DNA of 64,000 nt from Halisarca cf. caerulea. Taxonomy: Eukaryota > Porifera > Demospongiae > Chondrillida > Halisarcidae. Under the pieces are notes generated by a model. The model saw only the letters and a list, made by a program, of their open reading frames with translations, was not told the origin of the DNA and did not search any database. Position 1 is the stretch's first letter. Every line of letters begins with the position of its first letter. Both the position numbers and the translations under genes were made by a program. The DNA lies in NCBI GenBank assembly GCA_963170055.1, contig CAUJGJ010000246.1:1-64000 (forward strand). The letters are read 5' to 3'. Below, piece after piece: positions 1 to 9,441 of this stretch.

Positions 1-344
1 CTCTGCAACTGCCATGTTACTTTGATAAGGGGCAAGGAGAAACGGCGGAAACAGCAGAAATGGCAAAATGGCTGAAACATGCAGTGGAAATGCTCTCAGT
101 AAGCATTTGCCATATATTGTTTGACCCTACCCACATGCCCACATGTATCTACATACTACACAGTCCCACCTAGTGATTGTCACTGTAAATAGTTTAGGTG
201 AAAGTGATGTATACACAATTGGCCAAAAGAAGACATTGTACTGTAGTGAAACGTATTGTAGGGTATATACATATATAACATAAACATTTTACAGTTAATT
301 GTATTTAATGCAAACATATGCAAAATATGAGCCATGTGTACACT
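1..344. other. Unrepeated flank left of the repeat region
   Basis: This stretch shows no tandem period, no inverted termini, no convincing open frame and no RNA-gene motif that I can see. It is moderately AT-rich and runs into CA-rich sequence at about 345. It appears to be the only ordinary flank of the tandem-repeat block in this window. Confidence 0.6.
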
Positions 345-394
345 TGCACACCCACCCACACAACACACACAACACACACAACACATGCACACAT

Positions 395-437
<43 letters not shown>
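345..437. repeat. (CA)n microsatellite with impure left half
   Basis: The left part is impure, with CCCA, CAACACA and ATGCACAC interruptions. From 396 to 437 it is an uninterrupted CA/AC run of about 21 dinucleotides. It abuts the first unit of the 63-bp minisatellite directly: the run ends in the CACATGG that also begins each minisatellite unit. The minisatellite may have started next to this simple repeat, but that is inference. Valine-cysteine or threonine-histidine runs in its translations are artefacts. Confidence 0.95.
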
Positions 438-439
<2 letters not shown>

Positions 440-806
440 GCTTCCTGCATCAAATAAAACACTTCCTGTGAAAAAAATTTTCAAGTTCTGATGTGACCAC
501 ATGGCTTCCCGCATCAAGGTGAATACTTGCTGTGGAAAAGATTTCAATTTGTGATTTGACCATAAGGCTACCCGCATCAAAGGAACAACTTCCTGTGATA
601 AAAATTTCAATTTCCGACATGGAAAATAGCTTCCTGCATAAAGAAAAACTTCCTGTCAAAAAATTCAATTTCCCACTTAAGAACATGGCTTCCCGCATCA
701 AAGGGAACACTTCCTGTGATAAAAATTTCACTATCCCACGCCACCACATGCATTCCCGCTTCAAAGGGAACCCTTCCTTTGGTGAACATTTCAATTTCCC
801 ATGCCT
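436..806. repeat. 63-bp minisatellite, left segment
   Basis: Diverged units begin with CATGGCTTCCCGCATCAA, followed by GGGAACACTTCCTGTG and an AATTTC-rich half. The first CATGG motifs are at 436 and 500, a spacing of 64. Units here vary more in length and sequence than those after 1060, as expected at an array edge. The last unit stops at 806, where a 250-bp insertion interrupts it, and the pattern resumes in phase at 1057. Confidence 0.9.
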
Positions 807-1056
807 CTGTGGTATGTCTCTAATGCTCCCGATCTGCACACACTCTCAGCTCTAACTATACCTAGCCTAGAAACTCGGGGCCTAACAAAGTACTATACGT
901 TCACTGTCACTCAACTCATTAAAACTACTGACTACAATACAGACAGCAAGCACTAGATATTCATGCAAGTCCTAACAAGACACAACAGGTTACTACCAGC
1001 TAGAATAGTCTACACAATAACTACTTAACACTTAACAAAGTCACATCATGCCACAG
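807..1056. mobile_element. 250-bp insertion with 10-bp inverted ends and CCT duplication
   Basis: This block has no minisatellite similarity and interrupts a unit precisely. The left end reads CTGTGGTATG and the right end is CATGCCACAG, whose reverse complement is CTGTGGCATG, so the ends match at 9 of 10 bases. CCT at 804-806 is repeated at 1057-1059, and removing the block plus one CCT restores the normal CATGCCTCCACATGG unit. This looks like a miniature inverted-repeat element with a 3-bp target duplication. No transposase fits in 250 bp, and I do not assign a superfamily. The ends are short, so chance cannot be fully excluded. Confidence 0.65.
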
Positions 1057-2865
1057 CCTCCACATGGTTTCCCGCTTCAAAGGGAACCCTTCCTTTGGTG
1101 AACATTTCAATTTCCCATGCCTCCACATGGTTTCCCGCTTTAAAGGGAACACTTCCTTTGGTGAACATTTCAATTTCCCACTCCTCCACATGGTTTCCCG
1201 CATGAAAGAGAAATCTTCCTTGTGAAAGTTTCAATTTCCCACGCCTCCATGTAGCTTCCCACATCAAAGTATACACTTCCTGTGGTGAACATTTCAATTT
1301 TAAACAACTCCAGATGAATTCCAGCATCAAAGGGAACACTTCCTGTATTGAAATTTAAATTTTACATGCCACCACATGGCTTCCCGCATTAAAGAGAAGA
1401 CTTCCAGAGGTGAAATTTTAAATTTCCAACGCCTCCACATGGCTTCCCGCATCAAAGGGAACACTTCCTGAGGTGAAAATTTACATTTCCCACGCCACCA
1501 CATGGCTTCCCACATAAAAAAGACACATCCTGAGGTGAAAATTTACATTTCCCACACCACCACATGGCTTCCCACATCAAAGGGAACACATTCTGAGGTG
1601 AACATTTACATTTCCCACGCCACTACATGGCTTCCCGCATCAAAGGGAACACATTGTGAGGTGAAAATTTACATTTCCCACGCCACCACATGGCTTCCTG
1701 CATAAAAAAGAACACATCTTGAGGTGAAAATTTACATTTCCCACGCCACCACATGGCTTCCCACATCAAAGGGAACACATCCTAAGGTGAAAATTTACAT
1801 TTCCCACGCCACTACATGGCTTCCCGCATCAAAGGGAACACATTGTGAGGTGAAAATTTTCATTTCCCACACCACCACATGGCTCCCCGCATCAAATGGA
1901 ACACTTCCTGAGGTGAAAAATTTCATTTCCCACGCCACCACATGGCTTCCCACATCAAAGGGAACACATTGTAAGGTGAAAATTTACATTTCTCACGCCA
2001 CCACATGGCTTCCCGCATCAAAGACAACACATTGTGAGGTGAAAATTTACATTTCCTACTTCACCACATGGCTTCCCACGTCAAAGGAACACTTCCTGAG
2101 GTGAAAATTTTCATTTCCCACTTCACCACATGGCTACCCACATCAAAGAAAAACACTTCCTGAGGTGAAAATTTTCATTTCCCACGCCACCACATGGCTT
2201 CCCACATCAAAGGTAACACTTCCTGAGGTGTAAATTTTAATTCCCCACACCATCACATGGCTTCCCGCATCAAAGGGAACACATCCTGAGGTGAAAATTT
2301 ACAATTCCCACTTCACCACAAGGCTACCACATCAAAAAAAAACACTTCCTGAGGTCAAAATATTCATTTCCCACACAACCACATGACTTCCCACATCAAA
2401 GAGAACACACCCTGAGGTAAAATTCACATTTCCCACGCTACCACATGGCTTCCCGCATCAAAGGGAACACATCCTGAGGTGAAAATTTTCATTTCCCACC
2501 CCACCACATGGCTTCCTGCATCAAAGGGAACACATTGTGAGGTGAAAAATTTCATTTCCCACGCCACCACATGGCTTCCCACATCAAAGGGAACACATAG
2601 TGAGATGTAAATTTACATATCCCACGCAACCATATGGCTTCCCGCATCAAAGGGAAAACTTCCTGAGGTGGAAATTTGCACTTCCCACTTCATCACAAGG
2701 CTACCCACATAAAAAAAACACTTCCTGAGGTGAAAACTTACATTTCCCACTTCACCACATGGCTTCCCATATCAAAGAGAACACATCCTGAGGTGAAAAT
2801 TTGCATTTCCCACGCGACCACAAGGCTTCCCACATCAAAGGGAACACTTCCAGAAGGTGAAAATT
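1057..2865. repeat. 63-bp minisatellite, main segment
   Basis: About 29 head-to-tail units by length. CACATGG-type starts at 1561, 1624, 1687 and 1750 are exactly 63 bp apart. A typical unit runs CACATGGCTTCCCGCATC, then AAAGGGAACACTTCCTGAGG, then TGAAAATTTACATTTCCC and ACGCCAC. Because 63 is 21 codons, some frames stay open over many units and give 21-residue repeats. One plus-strand frame runs 1502-2104 with a single stop at 1703-1705. Frames are open on both strands and indels shift them between about 2100 and 2700, so I read this as periodicity and not a gene. The array ends abruptly at 2865 against the 104-bp satellite. Confidence 0.93.
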
Positions 2866-3662
2866 GGGAATGTGCGTGGTGCTAGTGCCAAATATTGGTC
2901 TTAGAACCACCATATCCAACACTACACAAATACGCCCACAACACTTCAGAAACTTCATGTGTGTCCACTGGGAATGTGCGTGGTGGTAGTGCCAAATATT
3001 GGTCTTAACACCAGCATATTTAACACTACACACATACGCCCAAACACTTCAGAAACTTCATGTTAATCTACTGGGAATGTACGTGGTGCTAGTGCCAAAT
3101 ATTAGTATTAGCACCAGCATATCCAACACTACACAAATGCGCTCACAGAACTTCAGAAACTTCATGTGTATCCACTGACAATATGCGTGGTGCTAGTGCC
3201 AAATATTTGGTCATAGAACCACCATATCCAACACTACACAAATACGACCACAGCACTTCAGAAACTTCATGTGTGTCCACTGGGAATGTGCGTGGTACTA
3301 GTGCAAAATATTGGTCTTAACACCAGCATATTTAACACTACACACATACGCCCACAACACTTTAGAAACTTCATGTTATTCCACTGGGAATGTGCATGGT
3401 GCTAGTGCCAAATATTAGTATTAGCACCAGCATATCCAATACTACACAAATACGCCCACAGCACTTGAGTAACATAATGCGTGTCCACTGGGAATGTGCG
3501 TGGTGCTAGTACCAAATATTGGTCTTAGAACCACCATATCGAACACTACACAAATACGCCTACAGCAATTCAGAAACTTCATGCATATCCACTGACAATG
3601 TGCGTTGTGCAAGTGTCAAATATTGGTCTTAGAAACACCATATCCAACACTACACTAATACG
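2866..3662 (-). repeat. 104-bp satellite, reverse-oriented edge block
   Basis: About 7.7 monomers of the window's main satellite lie here in reverse orientation. Units start with GGGAATGTGCGTGGTGCTAG at 2866 and 2970 (104 bp apart) and at about 3073. They carry many private substitutions (for example GGTCTTAGAACCACCATATC) and small indels, far more than the right half of the window. The block ends at 3662 inside a monomer, directly against a telomeric tract. This is the left edge of the satellite array. Confidence 0.93.
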
Positions 3663-3695
3663 CCTAACCCTAACCCTAACCCTAATCCTAACCCC
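3663..3695. repeat. Interstitial telomeric tract at the satellite orientation switch
   Basis: Five to six CCCTAA-type hexamers (TTAGGG on the other strand) with one variant unit, CCTAAT. To the left the satellite is reverse-oriented and to the right it is forward. The right junction reads ACCCCTACGCACATTCCCAG, that is, telomeric DNA joined to the CACATTCC part of a monomer. The tract is too short to be a working telomere. Confidence 0.93.
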
Positions 3696-3696
3696 T

Positions 3697-4420
3697 ACGC
3701 ACATTCCCAGTTGATGCACATCAACTTTCTGTTTTGCTGTGAGCATATTTGTGTAAAGTTGCAATTGGTGGTTCTAAGACCAATATTTGGCAATAGCACC
3801 ACGCACATTCCCAGTGGAGTAACATGAAGTTTCTGAAGTGCTGTGGGCGTATATGTGTAGTGTCGGATATGTTGGTTCTAATACCAACATTTAGCACTAG
3901 CACCACGCACATTCCCAGTGGACACACATGAAGTTTCTGAAGTGCTGTGGGCGTATTTGTGTAGTGCTGGATATGCTTGATGCTAATACCAATATTTGGC
4001 ACTAGCACCACGCACATTCCCACAAATGAAGTTTCTGAAGTGTTGTGGGCGTATTTGTGTAATGTTGGATATGCTGGTGCTAATACCAATATTAGGCACT
4101 AGCACCACGCACATTCCCAGTAAATACGCATGAAGTTTCTATAGTACAGTGGGCGTATTTGTGTACTGTTGGATATGTGGGTGCTAATACCAATATTTGG
4201 CACTAGCAACACGCACATTCCCAGGGGAATTACATGAAGTTTCTGAACAGCTGTGGGCGTATTTGTGTAGTGTCTTATATGTTGGTTATAATAGCAATAT
4301 TTGGCACTACCACAACGCACATTCCCAGTGGACACACATGATGTTTCTGAAGTGCTGTGGGCGTATTTGTGTAGTGTTGGATATGCTGGTGCTAATACCA
4401 ATATTTGTCACTAGCACCAC
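3697..4420 (+). repeat. 104-bp satellite, diverged forward block
   Basis: About seven forward monomers, still diverged, with varied CACATTCCCAGTGG segments and one carrying a visible deletion (CACATTCCCACAAATGAAG near 4012). The first monomer, next to the telomeric tract, is strongly aberrant (TTTCTGTTTTGCTGTGAGC near 3726). The block is cut at 4420 within CTAGCACCAC by a transposon-like element, and the satellite resumes at 5609. Confidence 0.93.
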
Positions 4421-5608
4421 GCAGGTATGTTATGGCAGATTTTATGGCAAAGTCAAAATGGCCGCCGCTATGATGACCGTAATTGCACCCCTAATTTCTT
4501 CGTAGATACTTTACAAAAAGTGTACAAAACGTCATATATAATATTTCTAACATTCCTACTTTCTAGCAATACCTCTTTTGTTTCTAAATTCAATTCGGTA
4601 GTTGTACAATGAAACGTTTGCCACAACGTCCGAAAATAGTTTCAGTGGAAAAGGCGGAGATCTAGATGGTGGCTTTTAAACCTTAAAGTGGGTTCAAAAT
4701 AATCTTAAGATCAATATCTAAATTTTCACCGCGTATAAATTTGGAATTCTCTTCCTTGGCTGTTATGTGCAGCATTTTGTGGTTTTCCAGCCAGGCCAAG
4801 ACAAGAAATAGTGAGACATAACTTGAATGGAACAAGCAATCAAAATTATACGCGGTGAAAATTTAGCTTTACCTCTTAGAAATCACCCCTCAAATTCCTG
4901 CAGTTATGGACCGCCATCTAGATCTCCGCCTTTTACGAAGAAATTTGCCCCATGAAGAAGGCTCCTCTCAAGGCCAAAGTCACATGATGTCACGAGACGG
5001 AAGTTAACAGAAGTTACAATACAATTAACGTAAGGCCAATATTATCTTCGGTTTTTGAGGCAAATACTCTAGATCTAGTCAAGTTTTACTCAACACACTC
5101 CTTTTTGGGAATATTCTCCTTCTTTGTCTTTGGAAGAATGCTTGTGGCCTCGGCTTTTGCAGTCGAACAACAGACACCGAAAAAGGCAAGCAAAGGTTTT
5201 GCCTACTATCCACAATCTTCTTTCACTATTCTATCAAACCTTCAGCATACGTTCTTATGTAGCTCCGTGGTTCTAAACGAAGGAGTTGAATGATTGTAAA
5301 CTTTCTCTCAACGTCGGATTTACCCTTCCAAGAGCTACACATTGTACGTAAACCGGCGTTCATTTCTTTGTAAACCTTCCAAAGGAAGCTTTAATAACAA
5401 AAAACTAACACTCAGAAGTTCGACAATGAAACGTGCTGTGTAAAGTTGGGTTGGGTCGAGTGTTTTTACTTGCTTGCCGCGGAGCTTCAAAAGCTGATTC
5501 ACGTTGCTGGCACATGACCAGCCCACGCAACTCAGTGTAAATGAAATTCATACCCTGAAACCCGCAAAGCGCCCATGTTTTGGCTAGATTCTGCCATAAC
5601 ATACCTGC
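4421..5608. mobile_element. 1188-bp DNA element with 19-bp perfect terminal inverted repeats
   Basis: Left end GCAGGTATGTTATGGCAGA (4421-4439) is an exact inverted copy of 5590-5608. The interior shows no satellite similarity. Satellite lies on both sides and resumes at about the same monomer point, so this is an insertion. Target duplication is unclear: left flank CTAGCACCAC and right flank GCACACACATTCC are both CAC-rich and no exact duplication stands out. Interior open frames are at most about 60 residues (for example 5105-5293 plus and 5335-5526 minus), none recognisable, so it is non-autonomous or decayed. An hAT-like or other cut-and-paste origin is possible but not assigned. A second inverted-repeat structure sits at 4649-4934. 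Confidence 0.8.
4649..4934. mobile_element. Nested inverted-repeat block (286 bp) inside the larger element
   Basis: 4649-4672 begins AAAAGGCGGAGATCTAGATG and is matched in inverted orientation at 4911-4934 (23 of 24, one T/C difference). Further in, 4718-4742 (CTAAATTTTCACCGCGTATA at its start) pairs with 4842-4866 nearly perfectly. Weaker pairing continues around CTTGGCTG and CAGCCAGGCCAAG. A foldback this long is typical of a miniature inverted-repeat element nested in an older one, or of the conserved core of the host element. No clear target duplication flanks it, so nesting is a suggestion. Confidence 0.6.
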
Positions 5609-6027
5609 GCACACACATTCCTAGTAGACACACATAAAATTTCATAAGTACTGTAGGTGTATTTGTGTAGTGTTGGATATGCTGGTGCTAATACCAATAA
5701 TTGTCACTAGCACCACGCACATTCCCAGTGGACACACATGATGTTTTTGAAGATCTGTGAGCGTACCTGCGTAGTGTTGGATATGCTGGTGCTAATACAA
5801 ATACTTGGTACTAGCACCACGCACATTCCCAATGGACACACATGAAGTTTCTGAAGTGCTGTGGGCGTATTTGTGTAGTGTTGGATATGCTGGTGCAAAT
5901 ACCAATATTTGGCACTAACACCACACGCATTCCCTCACATGAAGTTTCTAAAGTGTTGCGGGCATAACTGTCTAGTATTAAACATATTGGTGTAAAGACC
6001 ATAATTTTGCAAATTGTTATCTTAGTA

Positions 6028-6058
6028 TAACCCTAACCCTAACCGTAACCCTAACCCC
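6028..6058. repeat. Degenerate interstitial telomeric tract 2
   Basis: About five CCCTAA-type hexamers with one CCGTAA variant, preceded by GCAAATTGTTATCTTAGTA and followed by TACACACATTCCGAG. It replaces the TTGGCACTAGCACC part of a monomer. It has the same strand orientation as the tract at 3663. Confidence 0.9.
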
Positions 6059-7307
6059 TACACACATTCCGAGTGGACACACATGAAGTTTCTGAAGTGC
6101 TGTGGGCGTATTTGTTTAGTGCAGGAAATGCAGGTGCTAATACCAATATTTGGTACTAGCACCGCTAACAATCCCAGTGGACACACATAAAGTTTCTTAA
6201 CTGCTGTGGGCGTATTTGTGTAGTATTGGATATGCTGGTGCTAATACCAATATTTGGCACTAGCACCACACACATTTCCAGTCGACACACATGAAGTTTC
6301 TGATGTACTGTGAGAGTATTTGTGTAGTGTAGGGAATGCAGGTGCTAATACCAATATTTGCCACTAGCACCACGCACATTCCCAGTGGAAACACATGAAG
6401 TTTCTGATGTACTGTGGGCGTATTTGTGTAGTGTAGGGAATGCAGGTGCTAATACCAATATTTGGCACTAGCACTGCTCAAATTCCCAGTGGACACACAT
6501 GAAGTTTCTTAACTGCTGTGGGCGTCTTTGTGTAGTGTTGGATATGCTGGTGCTAATACCAATATTTGGCACTAGCACAACGCACTTTCCCAGTGGACAC
6601 ACATGAAGTTTCTGAAGTACTGTGGGCGTATTTGTGTAGTGTAGGGAATGCAGGTGCTAATACCAATATTTGGCACTAGCACCACGCACATTCCCAGTGG
6701 ACACACATGAAGTTTCTCAAATGCTGTGGGCGTATTTGTGTGGTGTTGGATATGCTGGTGCTAATACCAATATTTACCACTAGCACCACGCACATTTCCA
6801 GTGGACACACATGAAGTTTCTGATGTACTGTGGGCGTATTTGTGTAGTGTAGGGAATGCAGGTGATAATACCAATATTTGGCACTAGCACCATGCACATT
6901 CCCAGTGGAAACACATGAAGTTTCTGAAGTACTGTGGGCGTATTTGTATAGTGTAGGGAATGCAGGTGCTAATACCAATATTTGGCACTAGCACCACGCA
7001 CATTCCCAGTGGACACAGATGAAATTTCTGAAGTGCTGTGGGCGTATTTGTGTAGTGTAGGGAATGCAGGTGCTAATACCAATATTTGGCAATAGAACCA
7101 CGCACATTCCCAGTGGACACAAATGAAGTTTCTGAAGTGCTGTGGGCGTATTTGTGTAGTGTTGGATATGCTGGTGCCAATACCAATATTTGGCACTAAC
7201 ACCACACGCATTCCCTCACATGAAGTTTCTAAAGTGTTGCGGGCATATCTGTGTAGTTTTAAACATGTTGGTGTAAAGACCAAATTTTGCAAATTGTAAT
7301 CTTAGTA

Positions 7308-7340
7308 TAACCCTAAAACTAACCGTAACCCTAAACCCTA
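7308..7340. repeat. Degenerate interstitial telomeric tract 3
   Basis: Same context as the tract at 6028, with the additional variant hexamer CTAAAA and AAACCCTACACACATTCC at its right junction. The shared flanks, CTTAGTATAACCC on the left and CACACATTCCGAG on the right, show common descent with the neighbouring tracts. Confidence 0.88.
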
Positions 7341-8796
7341 CACACATTCCGAGTGGACACACATGAAGGTTCTGAAGGGCTGTGGGCGTATTTGTTTAGT
7401 GCAGGAAATGCAGGTGCTAATATAAATATGTGGCACTAGCACCACACACATTCCCAGAGGACACACATGAAGTTTCTGAAGTGCTGTGGGCGTATTTGTG
7501 TAGTGTTGGATATGCTGGTGCTAATACCAATATTTGCCACTAGCAACGCTCACATTCCCAGTGGACACACATGAAGTTTCTTAACGGCTGTGGGCGTATT
7601 TGTGTAGTGTTGGATATGCTGGTGCTAATACCAATATTTGGCACTAGCACTGCTCAAATTCCCAGTGGACACACATGAAGTTTCTTAACTGATGTGGGCG
7701 TATTTGTGTAGTGTTGGATATGCTGGTGCTAATAGCAATATTTGGCACTAGCACAACGCACATTCCCAGTGGACACACATGAAGTTTCTGAAGTACTGTG
7801 GGCGTATTTGTGTAGTGTAAGGAATGCAGGTGCTAATACCAATATTTGGCACTAGCACCACGCACATTCCCAGTGGACACACATGAAGTTTCTGAAATGC
7901 TGTGGACGTATTTGTGTAGTGTTGGATATGCTGGTGCTAATACCAATATTTGGCACTAGCACCACGCACATTCCCAGTGGACACACAAAAGGTTTCTGAA
8001 GTACTGTGGGCGTATTTGTGTAGTGTAAGGAATGCAGGTGCTAATACCAATATTTGGCACTAGCACCACACACATTCCCAGTGGATACACATGAAGTTTC
8101 TTAACTGATGTGGGCGTATTTGTGTAGTGTTGGATATGCTGGTGCTAATACCAATATTTGGCACTAGCACCACGCACATTCCCAGTGGACACACATGAAG
8201 TTTCTGAAGATCTGTGGGCGTATTTGTGTAGTGTTGGATATGCTGGTGCTAATACCAATATTTGACACTAGCACCACGCACATTCCTAGTTGACACACAT
8301 GAAGTTTCTGATGTACTGCGGGCGTATTTGTGTAGTGTAGGGAATGCAGGTGATAATACCAATATTTGGCACTAGCACCATGCACATTCCCAGTGGAAAC
8401 ACATGAAGTTTCTGAAGTACTGTGGGCGTATTTGTATAGTGTAGGGAATGCAGGTGCTAATACCAATATTTGGCACTAGCACCACGCACATTCCCAGTGG
8501 ACACATATGAAATTTCTGAAGTGCTGTGGGCGTATTTGTGTAGTGTAGGGAATGCAGGTGCTAATACCAATATTTGGCAATAGCACCACGCACATTCCCA
8601 GTGGACACACATGAAGTTTCTGAAGTGCTGTGGGCGTATTTGTGTAGTGTTGGATATGCTGGTGCCAATACCAATATTTGGCACTAACACCACACGCATT
8701 CCCTCACATGAAGTTTCTAAAGTGTTGCGGGCATATCTGCGTAGTTTTAAACATGTTGGTGTAAAGACCAAAATTTTGCAAATTGTAATCTTAGTA

Positions 8797-8827
8797 TAAC
8801 CCTAAAACTAACCGTAACCCTAACCCC
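8797..8827. repeat. Degenerate interstitial telomeric tract 4
   Basis: Contains CCCTAA, CTAAAA and CCGTAA hexamers with the same left (TCTTAGTATAACCC) and right (CCCCTACACACATTCCGAG) junctions as the others. It lies in copy 1 of the 4085-bp higher-order repeat. Confidence 0.88.
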
Positions 8828-9431
8828 TACACACATTCCGAGTGGACACACATGAAGGTTCTGAAGGGCTGTGGGCGTATTTGTTTAGTGCAGGAAATGC
8901 AGGTGCTAATATAAATATGTGGCACTAGCACCACACACATTCCCAGTGGACACACATTAAGTTTCTGAAGTGCTGTGGGCGTATTTGTGTAGTGTTGGAT
9001 ATGCTGGTGCTAATACCAATATTTGCCACTAGCAACGCTCACATTCCCAGTGGACACACATGAAGTTTCTTAACTGCTGTGGGCGTATTTGTGTAGTGTT
9101 GGATATGCTGGTGCTAATACCAATATTTGGCACTAGCACTGCTCAAATTCCCAGTAGACACACATGAAGTTTCTTAACTGATGTGGGCGTATTTGTGTAG
9201 TGTTGGATATGCTGGTGCTAATACCAATATTTGGCACTAGCACAACGTACATTCCCAGTGGACACACATGAAGTTTCTGAAGTACTGTGGGCGTATTTGT
9301 GTAGTGTAAGGAATGCAGGTGCTAATACCAATATTTGGCACTAGCACCACGCACATTCCCAGTGGACACACATGAAGTTTCTGAAGTGCTGTGGGCGTAT
9401 TTGTGTAGTGTTGGATATGCTGGTGCTAATA

Positions 9432-9441
9432 CCAATATTGG
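9432..9441. other. CCAATATTGG palindrome made by a 2-bp-shorter monomer variant
   Basis: In one monomer class TTTGGCACTAGCACC is replaced by TTGGCCCAGCACC, shortening the unit by 2 bp and creating a perfect 10-bp palindrome. It fits the CC(A/T)6GG pattern of SRF/MADS-type sites. The class nearly always also carries CACAATCCC in place of CACATTCCC. Examples recur near 10060, 13525, 14145, 16640, 18920, 35303, 36757 and 38835. Regulatory meaning is unproven. Confidence 0.5.

Larger units (their letters stand above)
5609..8215 (+). repeat. 104-bp satellite, mixed monomers with about 1488-bp repeat offset
   Basis: About 25 forward monomers mixing subtypes: GTTGGATATGCTGG versus GTAGGGAATGCAGG in one segment, and CTGAAGTGCTG, CTTAACTGCTG or CTGATGTACTG in another. 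Two telomeric tracts (6028 and 7308) interrupt it. Variant patterns at 6676-7292 recur at 8164-8771, an offset of 1488 bp, showing a local higher-order duplication. Confidence 0.9.

Noticed and set aside
180..610. Valine-cysteine-rich open frames over the CA repeat
   Set aside because: Simple translation of (CA)n; no codon-like variation.
3663..3695. A true chromosome end or telomere fusion
   Set aside because: The tract is only about 33 bp, in a single orientation, and is flanked by satellite on both sides. A fusion would show opposing TTAGGG and CCCTAA runs.
5105..5293. 62-residue open frame with a hydrophobic start inside the 1188-bp element
   Set aside because: Short, unrecognised, no downstream continuation and no paired exon signals that I can defend; open frames of this length are common by chance.
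6676..6978. Recurring minus-strand open frames of about 100 residues ending in a CAWC-like tail, found again and again across the window
   Set aside because: 104 is not a multiple of 3, so three monomers (312 bp) cycle through all three frames and end at the TAG inside the dyad (TGCTAG). The repeated 100-residue length follows directly from this period. There is no upstream signal, no domain, and the same DNA is open on the other strand.
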